NCBI RefSeq assembly: GCF_002906155.1
Contig: NZ_MUJK01000003.1
Coordinates: 372,001 to 436,000 of the forward strand
Direction of reading: 5' to 3'
DNA length: 64,000 nucleotides
Source: Pseudomonas laurylsulfativorans
GTDB lineage: Bacteria > Pseudomonadota > Gammaproteobacteria > Pseudomonadales > Pseudomonadaceae
Shown here one piece after another: positions 36,671-48,002 of this stretch. Under the pieces are notes generated by a model, which was not told the origin of the DNA, did no database searches, and saw nothing but the letters and a program-made list of their open reading frames with translations. How positions within the stretch are numbered: position 1 is the first letter of the stretch; each line of letters starts with the position of its first letter. The position numbers and the translations under genes were made by a program.

Positions 36671-36874
36671 ACCGTTGGTTTCCTGAGAACGTGCGCCGTG
36701 GGTGCGACGAATGAGCCGATGCGCGAGCGCTGGCAATTTATTGTGGGGCGAGGGGGTAATCGGGCAGGCCGAGCCATGGCTCGGCAGAGGACTATGCGTC
36801 TATTCCTTGACTGCTGCACAACGGGGGCTGTGCAAGGCATCCTGCCTGAATGAAGTGGTTAGCCTCAGCCGGGG

Positions 36875-36902
36875 GTGCATTCTACCGAATTCGTAGGAAA
36901 AG
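36875..36902 (-). promoter_or_regulatory. Sigma70-like promoter of the sugar operon
   Basis: On the minus strand TTCACT (36897-36902) and TAGAAT (36875-36880) are 16 bp apart; the -10 matches consensus at five of six positions. The start would be near 36868, giving a transcribed ops element. Confidence 0.5.
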
Positions 36903-37083
36903 TGAAGGCGGATTTGTAGGACAGAACCAACAAAAAGTGGCGTTTTTATTGGGCAAGGAGCGGTTTCCAACCAGTTTTGCCGTGGTTCGGGCAGGGTTCG
37001 ATATTGCAAGCAGCTTCAGCACTCACAAGTCGGTCATTGATTTTTATTTTTGTTGTTTCAGGTGAGCAAAACGATGGGGGGGA

Positions 37084-37605
37084 TCAGGTTTTTTCTATTG
37101 CGTCGATCGGGACGCTGAGGGTGTGTTCGCGGTGCAGGAGCTGGAGCAGGATCACGATGCGTTCGGCACCGTCGCGGGCCAGGAAAATCGCTTCCAGTTC
37201 CTTGTAGCTGCCGCGGTTGATGCGCACCCTGTCGCCGGGCTCGAATGTTGCGGACGCTACGGGTGCCTCGTTGAGTTGCTGTTGCAATTGCTCGATGAGT
37301 TCGTCGGCGACCGCAATCGGTAGTTTACCGAACGTCACCAGTTGGTTCACTCCGCGGGTAGAGCGGATCGGGTGCCAATTATCGTTGAGTTGGTCGAGTT
37401 GGATAAAAAGGTAGCCGGGGAAGAGAGACTCTACTGACGTGTTGCGGCGACCGCGCTGAATACGTTCGATCCATTGGGTGGGTCGGTAGCAAGTGAAGCC
37501 CTGGCGAATCAGGTTTTCCTCGGCGCGGGCATCTTGCCGGGGTTTGCACTGGATCAGGTACCAGCGTGGGGGCGGGTGCGGGCGAGGCATGCTAAGGGCT
37601 CTCAT
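37084..37605 (-). CDS. rfaH: RfaH-like transcription antiterminator (NusG paralogue)
   Basis: RfaH is an operon-specific NusG paralogue that binds RNA polymerase paused at ops and suppresses termination in long surface-polysaccharide operons. The 173-residue product has the NGN domain start RWYLIQCKPRQDARAEENL, then ERIQRGRRNTSVESLFPGYLFIQLD and STRGVNQLVTFG, closely following E. coli RfaH, and a C-terminal KOW-like domain starting FEPGDRVRINRGSYKELEAIF. An ATG at 37590 (168 residues, MPRPHPP) is an alternative start. It sits between wzc and an ops-bearing leader. Confidence 0.92.
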   Translation of the reverse strand: MRALSMPRPHPPPRWYLIQCKPRQDARAEENLIRQGFTCYRPTQWIERIQRGRRNTSVESLFPGYLFIQLDQLNDNWHPIRSTRGVNQLVTFGKLPIAVADELIEQLQQQLNEAPVASATFEPGDRVRINRGSYKELEAIFLARDGAERIVILLQLLHREHTLSVPIDAIEKT

Positions 37606-37644
37606 GGGGGAGTCAGGGCAGTTGTACTGCCCTGATGTCCGCTG

Positions 37645-39882
37645 TCACTTTTTGTCCGAGGCGTATTCATATTGATAGTAGCTGTAGCTACCGTAGCCGT
37701 ACGCTGAAGCTTTGCGTTCCACGGCGTTGAAAATCGCACCCTTGACCACGATACCGTTCTGTTCGAAGCGACGCTTGGTGACGGCGATTTCCTTGGCGGC
37801 GTTGACGCCAAAACGGGTCACGATCAGGCTTGTGCCGGCCTGACGGCCCACCAGGGCGGCATCGGTCACTGCGAGGATTGGCGGGGTGTCGATGATCACC
37901 AGGTCGTACTGGCTGCTGACTTGCTCCAGGAACCGGGTGAAGTTGCTGTGCATCAGCAGTTCGGATGGGTTTGGCGGGATCTGGCCGCGGGTGATGACGT
38001 GCAGGTTGTCCACTTCGGTGGAGTGGGTGGCCTTGTCCAGATCAATCTTGCCGGCGAGCAGGTCGGACAAGCCGCTGTTCACGTCCATGCGGAACATTTT
38101 GTTCAGGTAGCCTTTACGCATGTCGGCGTCAACCAGCAGCACCTTTTGTCCGGTCTGGGCAATGATCGCGGCCAGGTTGCTCGAGACGAAGGATTTACCG
38201 ACGGCCGGGCTTGGGCCGGAGATCATCAGGATGTTGTTCTTCGCTTCAAGGGTCGCGAAGTGCAGGCTGGTACGCAGGCTGCGCAATGATTCGATGGCGA
38301 GGTCGGCGGGGTTGTTCACGGCCAGCAGCAGTGAGCCTGAAGAGGCGCGGTTGTTGCCCTTCAATGTGCCTTCAATCTGGGACTGGCCCTTGCTGAGAGG
38401 GATCGACGCGTAAACCGGGATGCCAAGTTGCTCGATGACCTCTGGGTCTTCGACGCCACGATTCATCGCTTTACGAACCAGTACGTAGGCCACGGCAATC
38501 AGGCCGCCGAGCAGCGTTGCGATCAAAACGATCAGCGCTTTTTTCGGTTTGACCGGTTTTTCGATGTTCGCATCCGCCGAGTCGATCACGCGGACGTTAC
38601 CTACTGTACCGGCTCGGACAATATCCAGCTCTTGGGTTTTATTCAGCAACTGCGTGTAGATGTCGGTGGTGACTTGCGTGTCACGGGTCAGGCGCAGTAG
38701 TTCCTGCTGGGTTTCTGGCAGGTTCTTGACCTTCTTTTCCAGCCCGCGTTTCTGCTGATCGAGCTGACCCATTTGGGTCATCAGTGCCTGGTAGGACGGA
38801 TGTTCGCGGGTGAAGCGGTGTTCCATCTCGGCTTGCTTGAGCTTCAACTCGGAAATCAGGGTTTCCAGGGCTACGATCTGATCGAGCACAGCTTTGGTTT
38901 CGATGGTGATGTCTACGGAACGAGCACTGCTCTGGTAGGCATTCAACTGACCTTCGGCCTTCTCAAGTTGCTTTCGTACATCCGGCAACTGGGTGCGCAG
39001 AAACTCCAGGCTTTGTGCGGCTTCGGCGGAGTTACGCTGGACGTTCTGCAGTACGTAGAGCCGGTTGATCTCGTCCAGCACCTTGTTGGCCAGATCGGGA
39101 TCTTCGCTTTCCAGCGACAGTGCGATGATGCCGGATTCCTTGCCACGTTCAGCAGCCGACACATCTTCTTGGTACTTGAGAATGGTATTGAGGCGACGCT
39201 GCTTGGTGACAGTGAATAGAGCGCCAGTATTGGCATTCAGTGTCGAAACTTGCAGTTTGAAGCCATTTTGCTCCAGTTTCTCACCTGCTTGACCATGAAG
39301 GAGGACTTCGTCATCGTCATTCAGCAGAGTAAAGGCACCATTCCCCTCAGCGCGTAGTGTCAACCCCTTGCCCAGATAGTTATCTGGTACTTCCAGTTGG
39401 AAGATGTCGAGTTTTTCTCCGCCCCATGTATAGCTGTTCAATCCGAAAAATGGCGGGGCCACTTGGTTTTCACCAGTGGCTTGAAAGCGTCGGCTAAAGA
39501 AGCGGCCAATCATCGGGAAGTAATTTGGCTCAACATTAATGTCGAGCTTCAGGTTTTCCACCGCCTTACCCAGAACCGCCCGAGATTTAAGCAGTTCAAT
39601 CTCCGTCACCGCCGGGGAGGTGGTACCAAACATCTCACTCATTTCCGCCATGCCGCCCAGCGCAGCCATGCCGCCTTTTTTCTCTTCAACCTGCACCAGC
39701 GCATTTGCCTGGTAAACCGGCGTCGACAACACGGCATACGCAACACCCATCGCGCAAAAGAACGCAGTGATGCCAACAATGATCCACTTGCTATCGATCA
39801 AGGTGCCGAAGAGTGCGAGCAGATCGATGTCGTCATCGTCGTCGCGGTGTTCCTGGATGGGGAGGCTGTTTGGGCTTTGCAT
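37645..39882 (-). CDS. wzc: Polysaccharide co-polymerase / tyrosine autokinase Wzc (Etk)
   Basis: Wzc controls chain length and, by cycling autophosphorylation, export through Wza. The 745-residue product has an N-terminal membrane helix, a Wzz periplasmic domain with long coiled coils, a second helix (ALIVLIATLLGGLIAVAYVLV) and a cytoplasmic BY-kinase domain. The kinase has Walker A GPSPAVGKS (about residue 555), Walker A' LLVDADMRKG and Walker B VIIDTPP. The C-terminal tail carries about seven tyrosines (AYGYGSYSYYQYEY), the autophosphorylation cluster. It follows etp by 24 bp. Confidence 0.95.
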   Translation of the reverse strand: MQSPNSLPIQEHRDDDDDIDLLALFGTLIDSKWIIVGITAFFCAMGVAYAVLSTPVYQANALVQVEEKKGGMAALGGMAEMSEMFGTTSPAVTEIELLKSRAVLGKAVENLKLDINVEPNYFPMIGRFFSRRFQATGENQVAPPFFGLNSYTWGGEKLDIFQLEVPDNYLGKGLTLRAEGNGAFTLLNDDDEVLLHGQAGEKLEQNGFKLQVSTLNANTGALFTVTKQRRLNTILKYQEDVSAAERGKESGIIALSLESEDPDLANKVLDEINRLYVLQNVQRNSAEAAQSLEFLRTQLPDVRKQLEKAEGQLNAYQSSARSVDITIETKAVLDQIVALETLISELKLKQAEMEHRFTREHPSYQALMTQMGQLDQQKRGLEKKVKNLPETQQELLRLTRDTQVTTDIYTQLLNKTQELDIVRAGTVGNVRVIDSADANIEKPVKPKKALIVLIATLLGGLIAVAYVLVRKAMNRGVEDPEVIEQLGIPVYASIPLSKGQSQIEGTLKGNNRASSGSLLLAVNNPADLAIESLRSLRTSLHFATLEAKNNILMISGPSPAVGKSFVSSNLAAIIAQTGQKVLLVDADMRKGYLNKMFRMDVNSGLSDLLAGKIDLDKATHSTEVDNLHVITRGQIPPNPSELLMHSNFTRFLEQVSSQYDLVIIDTPPILAVTDAALVGRQAGTSLIVTRFGVNAAKEIAVTKRRFEQNGIVVKGAIFNAVERKASAYGYGSYSYYQYEYASDKK

Positions 39883-39906
39883 GCGGGGTACTTTTACAAG
39901 GGGTGA

Positions 39907-40341
39907 TTATAGTTTTTGCGACCAGCTGTCGACGCCTTGCGTCATCAGTTGGTAGACGTGTTCGAAGGCGACCTTCTGTTGGCGATAGGGGTCGGGGATT
40001 TCCTGGTTGTTCTGCCACTTGCCCAGCAGGAACGTTTTGCCCTGTGCTTCCGGTGCCATTTGCACGATGCGTTTAACGTGGCCTGTTTCCATGGTGAGGA
40101 TCAGGTCCGCCTGTTGCAGCAGTTCGCGGGTCAGTTGCCGGCCTTTGTGGTCCGGGTGGTCGCCATTGTGCTCGCGCAAGACTTCCAGCGCGGTGCTGTC
40201 CATGGGTTTGTCCACCAGGGCGTGGATGCCTGCTGAACTCACATCAATGCCGCGCTCGGCCAGTCTGCTTTTAAGCAGGGCCTCTACGGTGGGGCTTCGG
40301 CAGATGTTGCCGATGCAAACGACCAGGATTTTATTGAACAT
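39907..40341 (-). CDS. etp: Low-molecular-weight protein-tyrosine phosphatase (Etp/Wzb)
   Basis: Etp/Wzb dephosphorylates the tyrosine cluster of Wzc. The 144-residue product has the phosphatase loop C-IGNIC-R at Cys9-Arg15 followed by SPT, and the general-acid motif DPY (EIPDPYRQQ) near residue 115. The ATG at 40341 places the loop at the usual distance from the start. It heads the polysaccharide cluster; the 215 bp upstream show no identifiable promoter. Confidence 0.94.
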   Translation of the reverse strand: MFNKILVVCIGNICRSPTVEALLKSRLAERGIDVSSAGIHALVDKPMDSTALEVLREHNGDHPDHKGRQLTRELLQQADLILTMETGHVKRIVQMAPEAQGKTFLLGKWQNNQEIPDPYRQQKVAFEHVYQLMTQGVDSWSQKL

Positions 40342-40556
40342 AGGGGCTGCGCACGTTGCGATATCAAGTGTGAAAACCGCACAGGCAGGAGGAAGGAGAG
40401 AGTGTGGATTCCATTCCAACGCAACTGTACGGCTATCGCCGGTGGCGTACTGCTACCGGGGCCATTTTAAAAGCGTGCACTCTAGTGTCGAAGGGGAGGG
40501 GGGTCAAGGCTCGGCTGTTACTTTCTGTCATACGGTTGTTTGGTTCGTTGCGGTGA

Positions 40557-41345
40557 CTATCCCGCCATCGGGTAGGTGAACAGTGCGAAGTGCATCAGGT
40601 TCAAGCCGAAGTGGCTGAGGATGGCAGCGCCCAAGCCACCGAAACGGTAGGCTAGGCCGTACCCGACCCCGGCCAGGCTCGCCAGTACCACCCATTGCCA
40701 GCCGGCCCCCGCGTGGGCCAGGCCGAAAATCAGAGACGCCAGCAGCAGGGCGAGGTTTTCACCCTGGGGCAGGTTTTTCATGATCCGGCTCAGGCCGCCC
40801 TGGATATAGCCGCGAAACAACGCTTCCTCGACCAGGGTAACCAGCAGCAGGTTGTTGAGCATCCACAGCCAGCCTTGGTCTGGCCATTTCGGCGCCCAGG
40901 CGATGATGCCCATCAGCAGGGCGCCGCCCAGTGCCAGCACGGAGCTCAAGGTCAGTGCCAGTGCGGTGGCATATAGGAAGGAGCGTAACGAGCAACGACC
41001 GACAATCCATGGGCAGGCCAATAGCAGCCAGAAGCCGATGAGCGGTTTGTCCAGGTTCAGGAACATGGAAAACGCCATGGCGTTTTCGCTGAAACGCTGC
41101 AGGGCAATGCCGCGACCGTTATGGAAGCCCGGTAGCCAGTGCAATGCGAGGGCCAGCGCCAGGACGATGAACAGGCCATGGCCGATGATGCGTAGACCAG
41201 GAATTACGTGCTGGCGAACGGTGAAGCCTGCGATCAACAGCAGCATGACCGAGATTGCCGCCTGCCAATCGAGGTGACCGTAGGTCAGTGCCAGCCCGTA
41301 GCCGAAGGCGAGCAGGGCCAGAAATGTCCATGGCAGGGCAAGCAT
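40557..41345 (-). CDS. CPBP-family intramembrane metalloprotease
   Basis: The 262-residue polytopic protein has the CPBP/Abi motifs: EEALFRGYIQGGL (EExxxR), FGLAHAG (FxxxH) and HFGLNLMHF (HxxxN/H). These residues form the intramembrane zinc site of the Rce1-like family. Substrate unknown. The ATG at 41345 has AGGA 11 nt upstream. It is separated from the polysaccharide cluster by 215 bp and is probably unrelated to it. Confidence 0.87.
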   Translation of the reverse strand: MLALPWTFLALLAFGYGLALTYGHLDWQAAISVMLLLIAGFTVRQHVIPGLRIIGHGLFIVLALALALHWLPGFHNGRGIALQRFSENAMAFSMFLNLDKPLIGFWLLLACPWIVGRCSLRSFLYATALALTLSSVLALGGALLMGIIAWAPKWPDQGWLWMLNNLLLVTLVEEALFRGYIQGGLSRIMKNLPQGENLALLLASLIFGLAHAGAGWQWVVLASLAGVGYGLAYRFGGLGAAILSHFGLNLMHFALFTYPMAG

Positions 41346-41355
41346 GTGAAGTCCT

Positions 41356-41444
41356 TGTGGGAGCGAGCTTGCTCGCGATCGGTCGATACATTCAGCATCA
41401 ATGTTGCCTGACACTCCGTCATCGCGAGCAAGCTCGCTCCCACA
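41356..41444. repeat. Inverted REP pair
   Basis: TGTGGGAGCGAGCTTGCTCG (from 41356) and its inverse copy ending at 41444 lie between the CPBP protease and acnA genes. Confidence 0.87.
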
Positions 41445-41567
41445 GGTTGTGTGTAGGCCACAATATTGGGGGCGATACCTTTCACGTGGCGCGCGATTAT
41501 AGGGATGTAGGCGATATAAACAAAAACACCGCCCGAGGGCGGTGTCTGTCTGTGTATTGCTCGTCAG

Positions 41568-44309
<2,742 letters not shown>

Positions 44310-44491
44310 TACGATCACTCCTTTGAGTCCGCACGGCTACGGACTGAGGGGACGGGCAGAGCATTAAACCTAGCCCTGTTTTCAGTAGCTGGCTAATAAC
44401 TGGACTCTATGGGCAAGTCCGGGGTTCCGAAGTCGGCTATCATGCGCGGGTTTTCGTGACAGGCTTTGCTTCAACGCAAGCGGTCTCTCTG

Positions 44492-44592
44492 TGTGGGAGC
44501 GAGCCTGCTCGCGATGGACGTTAACGATAACGCGTGTTTCCTGAATAAACGCGCCGCCCTTGAGTCCATCGCGAGCAAGCTCGCTCCTACAG
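44492..44592. repeat. Composite REP element
   Basis: Two inverted REPs flank a core (about 44519-44570, TTAACGATAACGCGTG and GCGCCGCCCTTGAGTCC) which, reversed, matches the cores at 10705 and 46129. Confidence 0.88.
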
Positions 44593-44607
44593 GGTCCAGG
44601 AGTAAGA

Positions 44608-45681
44608 ATGAACACCCTATTCATGCATTGCCGGCCGGGCTTCGAAGGCGAAGTCTGTTCCGAGATTTCCGACCTTGCCGCACGGCTGAACGTGGCCGGA
44701 TATGCCAAGGCCAAGGCGGCAACTGCCTGCGCCGAGTTTGTCTGCACCGAAGAAGACGGCGCCGAGCGCCTGATGCGCGGGCAGCGTTTCGCCGAGCTGA
44801 TCTTCCCGCGCCAGTGGGCCCGGGGGATTTTCATCGATCTGCCGGAAACCGACCGCATCAGCGTGATCCTCGATCATATGGCGGACTTTCCGCTGTGCGG
44901 CAGCCTATGGCTGGAAATGGTCGACACCAACGACGGCAAGGAACTGTCGAACTTCTGCAAGAAATTCGAAGTGCACCTGCGCAAGGCGCTGATGGCCGCC
45001 GGCAAACTGGTGGAAGATGCGCACAAGCCGCGTCTGTTGCTGACCTTCAAGAGCGGCCGCGAAGTGTTCATGGGCCTGGCCGAGTCGAATAACTCGGCCA
45101 TGTGGCCGATGGGCATTCCCCGTTTGAAATTCCCCCGCGAGGCACCGAGCCGCTCGACCCTCAAGCTGGAAGAAGCCTGGCACCACTTTATCCCGCGCGA
45201 CCAGTGGGACGAGCGCCTGCATGGCGACATGACCGGCGTTGACCTCGGGGCCGCCCCCGGTGGCTGGACCTGGCAACTGGTCAATCGCGGCATGCTGGTG
45301 ACCGCCATCGACAACGGCCCGATGGCCGAAAGCCTGATGGACACCGGACTGGTGCAACACTTGATGGCCGACGGTTTCACCTTCAAGCCCAAGCAGCCGG
45401 TGGACTGGATGGTCTGCGACATCGTCGAGAAACCGGCGCGCAATGCCGCGATGCTGGAAGAGTGGATCGGCGACGGTCATTGCCGCGAGGCGGTGGTCAA
45501 TCTCAAACTGCCGATGAAGCAGCGCTATGCCGAGGTGAAGCGTTTGCTCGAGCGCATTGCCGATGGCTTCAAGGCGCGGGGCATCAAGGTCGAGATTGGC
45601 TGCAAGCAGCTGTACCACGACCGTGAGGAAGTGACCTGCCATTTGCGTCGGCTGGACGTCAAGAAACCGAAAGCCCGCTGA
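44608..45681 (+). CDS. rlmM: 23S rRNA 2'-O-ribose methyltransferase RlmM
   Basis: RlmM methylates C2498 of 23S rRNA using SAM. The 357-residue product has an N-terminal THUMP-like domain (MNTLFMHCRPGFEGEVCSEIS) and a Rossmann methyltransferase domain with the SAM motif GVDLGAAPGGWTWQL, DWMVCDIVEKPAR and NLKLPMKQRY. AGGAGT lies about 5 nt before the ATG at 44608; the frame is open further upstream only through the REP element. Confidence 0.95.
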   Translation: MNTLFMHCRPGFEGEVCSEISDLAARLNVAGYAKAKAATACAEFVCTEEDGAERLMRGQRFAELIFPRQWARGIFIDLPETDRISVILDHMADFPLCGSLWLEMVDTNDGKELSNFCKKFEVHLRKALMAAGKLVEDAHKPRLLLTFKSGREVFMGLAESNNSAMWPMGIPRLKFPREAPSRSTLKLEEAWHHFIPRDQWDERLHGDMTGVDLGAAPGGWTWQLVNRGMLVTAIDNGPMAESLMDTGLVQHLMADGFTFKPKQPVDWMVCDIVEKPARNAAMLEEWIGDGHCREAVVNLKLPMKQRYAEVKRLLERIADGFKARGIKVEIGCKQLYHDREEVTCHLRRLDVKKPKAR

Positions 45682-45691
45682 TCACCCCCCC

Positions 45692-45776
45692 CTGTAGGAG
45701 CTGGCTTGCCAGCGATGGTGGCCTTGAGTCATGCATCGAACGTGCGGACGCTATCGCTGGCAAGCCAGCTCCTACA
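45692..45776. repeat. Inverted REP pair
   Basis: CTGTAGGAGCTGGCTTGCCA and its inverse copy ending at 45776, between rlmM and tusA. Confidence 0.85.
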
Positions 45777-45850
45777 AAGGGCGGTGCAGGTCACAGATGA
45801 CGTTACACCCGGCAATGCGCGACAATGCCGGCCAGTTTCAGGAGTGAACC

Positions 45851-46102
45851 ATGAGTGAAATGCTTGATACGCCGGTAGACGGCACCCTCGACGCCACCGG
45901 CCTCAATTGCCCGGAGCCGGTGATGATGCTGCACCAGCACATCCGTGACCTGGTGCCCGGCGGCCTGCTCAAGGTGATCGCCACCGACCCGTCGACCCGT
46001 CGCGACATTCCCAAGTTCTGTGTGTTTCTCGACCACGAACTGGTGGCGCAGCACGAAGAGGCGGGCACCTACCTGTACTGGATTCGCAAGAAGTCCGGTT
46101 AA
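45851..46102 (+). CDS. tusA: Sulfurtransferase TusA
   Basis: TusA carries persulfide sulfur for tRNA thiomodification and other thiolation pathways. The 83-residue product has the CPEP motif with the active Cys at 20 ([15 protein letters not shown]) and the family stretch [27 protein letters not shown] lies 6 nt before the ATG. A shared terminator separates it from the convergent MATE gene. Confidence 0.95.
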   Translation: MSEMLDTPVDGTLDATGLNCPEPVMMLHQHIRDLVPGGLLKVIATDPSTRRDIPKFCVFLDHELVAQHEEAGTYLYWIRKKSG

Positions 46103-46128
46103 TACCACCCCGGGATACCCCGCAATAC

Positions 46129-46229
46129 CTGTAGGAGCCGGCTTGCCGGCGATGGACTCAAGTGCGCCGCGTTTATCCGGGTTACACGCGTTATCGTTAA
46201 CGACCATCGCTGGCAAGCCAGCGCCTACA
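46129..46229. repeat. Composite REP element
   Basis: CTGTAGGAGCCGGCTTGCCG and an inverse copy flank the core GACTCAAGTGCGCCGCG...GTTATCGTTAACGACC, closely like that at 10705. Confidence 0.88.
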
Positions 46230-46284
46230 AGAAACCGCGTCCTGGTCGAAAACGAAGTGCCCCCCCCCCCCAACCGTGAAAGCC

Positions 46285-46318
46285 CCAAAAAAAGACCTGC
46301 AAAAGCAGGTCTTTTTGT
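46285..46318. terminator. Bidirectional terminator between tusA and the MATE gene
   Basis: AAAGACCTGC (46291-46300) pairs with GCAGGTCTTT (46305-46314) around an AAAA loop, with an A-run before and a T-run after. It serves both convergent genes. A run of 12 C (46260-46271) lies just upstream. Confidence 0.92.
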
Positions 46319-46326
46319 TTGTGCAG

Positions 46327-47766
46327 TCAACCCGCCGGGCGGCTGTTGCGAATCCGCCGGCGCGCACTGAGCGTCAGGCGGATGGACAGCATCAGCGCCG
46401 CACAGCTCAAGCCGGCAATCAGTCCTTCCCACAGTCCGCTCGGGCCGCTGGCCGGACCGAACCAATCGGTCAGTCCCAGCACGTAGCCGACCGGCAGGCC
46501 AATGCCCCAATAGGCGAACAAGGTCAGGACCATCGTCACCCGGGTGTCCTGGTAGCCACGCAACGCGCCTGCGCAGATGACCTGGATGGCATCGGAAAAC
46601 TGATACAGCGCGGCATAGACAATCAGCATCGACGCAATCTGGATCACGTTCTGGTCAGGCGTGTAGATCGAGGCGATCGGTTCGCGCAGCAGCAGGATCA
46701 GGCTCGCCGAAAACGCCGCGAACACCAGTGCCGCGCCGAGGCCGACCTTCGCCGCGAAGCGCGCCTGCCAAGGATTGCCGGCCCCCAGTGCCTGACCGAC
46801 CCGCACGGTCACGGCCATGCCCAGCGAGTAAGGAATCATGAACAGCAACGAGCTGATATTCAGGGCGATTTGATGCCCGGCCACTACGGTAGAGCCGAGA
46901 CTGCCGATCAGCAGGGCGATGACCGCGAAGATGCTGGACTCGGCGAAGACGGCGATACCGATCGGCAGGCCAATGCTGACCAGGCGCTTGATCACAGCCC
47001 ATTTCGGCCGGTCGAAGCACACCAGTACCCGGGTGCGGGCATAGAAGGGGGCCCAGAACGTCCAGCCGGCCATGCTCAACGCCATGAACCACATGACGAT
47101 GCCGCTGGCCCAGCCGCAACCGACGCCACCCAGGGCCGGCGCGCCGAAATGGCCATAGATCAACGCATAGTTCAGCGGGATGTTCAGTAGCAGGCCGCAC
47201 AAGCCAATGACCATGCTTGGACGGGTACGACCCATGCCATCGCTGTAGCAGCGCAGTACGTAATAAAAAGCCATGCCCGGAAAACCGAAGGCGATCCCGT
47301 GCAGGTAACCCATGCTCGGCTCGATCAATTGCGGGTCGACTTTCATCCAGTGCAGGATCGGTTCGGCGCCGAGCAGCAGGCCACTGCCGATCAACCCGAC
47401 ACACAGTGCAAGCCAGAGTGCCTGGCGTACCAGCGGGCCGATCTCGTCAAACTGCCCGGCGCCAAAGCGTTGCGCGACCTTGGGTGTGGTGGCCAGCAGG
47501 ACGCCGGACATCAACAGGTAGACCGGAATCCAGATCGAATTGCCCAGGGCTACCGAGGCCAGGTCCCGTGGGCTGACGCGCCCGGCCATCACCGCATCGA
47601 CGAAGCCCATGGCCGTGGTGGCCAGTTGCGCGATCATGATGGGCAGGGCCAGGCCGAGCAGGCCCTTGAGTTCCAGGCGTACGGGTGTTGTCCGCGCAGG
47701 CGCAATGGCGGCGGTATTTTCGATGACAGGATTCAATGGCGAAACGTCCAAAAGGTTTTGAAGCAC
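46327..47766 (-). CDS. MATE-family multidrug efflux transporter (NorM/PmpM type)
   Basis: The 479-residue product has about twelve membrane helices in two homologous halves and MATE motifs (ALPIMIAQLATTAMGFVDAVMAG, VAGHQIALNISSLLFMIPYSLGMAVTVRVGQ). It should export cationic drugs in exchange for H+ or Na+. The frame opens with GTG at 47766, but a TAGAAT -10-like element ends only about 10 bp upstream. A start at TTG 47736 or a leaderless GTG is therefore possible. Confidence 0.9.
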   Translation of the reverse strand: MLQNLLDVSPLNPVIENTAAIAPARTTPVRLELKGLLGLALPIMIAQLATTAMGFVDAVMAGRVSPRDLASVALGNSIWIPVYLLMSGVLLATTPKVAQRFGAGQFDEIGPLVRQALWLALCVGLIGSGLLLGAEPILHWMKVDPQLIEPSMGYLHGIAFGFPGMAFYYVLRCYSDGMGRTRPSMVIGLCGLLLNIPLNYALIYGHFGAPALGGVGCGWASGIVMWFMALSMAGWTFWAPFYARTRVLVCFDRPKWAVIKRLVSIGLPIGIAVFAESSIFAVIALLIGSLGSTVVAGHQIALNISSLLFMIPYSLGMAVTVRVGQALGAGNPWQARFAAKVGLGAALVFAAFSASLILLLREPIASIYTPDQNVIQIASMLIVYAALYQFSDAIQVICAGALRGYQDTRVTMVLTLFAYWGIGLPVGYVLGLTDWFGPASGPSGLWEGLIAGLSCAALMLSIRLTLSARRRIRNSRPAG

Positions 47767-47835
47767 AGGCGCGCATTCTACGCGTTGACGCGGCAGTCAG
47801 GAAAAGACCCGTGTTACCGATTTGTAATCAACCCT

Positions 47836-47937
47836 CTGTAGGAGCGAGCTTGCTCGCGATGAACGTCAACGATGACGCGGGATGCCTGAATGAACGTGGC
47901 ATCCTTGCGTTCATCGCGAGCAAGCTCGCTCCTACAG
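47836..47937. repeat. Composite REP element
   Basis: Two inverted REPs flank a core (GAACGTCAACGATGACGCGGG...GCATCCTTGCGTTC) which, reversed, matches that of the element at 56940. Confidence 0.88.
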
Positions 47938-48002
47938 AGAGATGTGTCTAGGCGCGATGCGTCATCTACGCCTAAACTGCCGATCCGCCAAAGGAGCCTG
48001 CC

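Larger units (their letters stand above)
36576..37083. other. 508-bp leader between rfaH and the sugar genes
   Basis: No gene is visible. It holds, in transcription order, a sigma70-like promoter (36875-36902), an 18-bp perfect palindrome GCCGAGCCATGGCTCGGC (36768-36785) and the ops element (36653-36661). The predicted untranslated leader is about 290 nt, long for a Pseudomonas operon and typical of RfaH-controlled loci. Confidence 0.6.

Noticed and set aside
20449..40341. Alginate, Psl or Pel locus
   Set aside because: None of the marker genes (algD, alg8, pslA-type order, pelF/G) is present; the export genes belong to the YjbEFGH/Gfc families.
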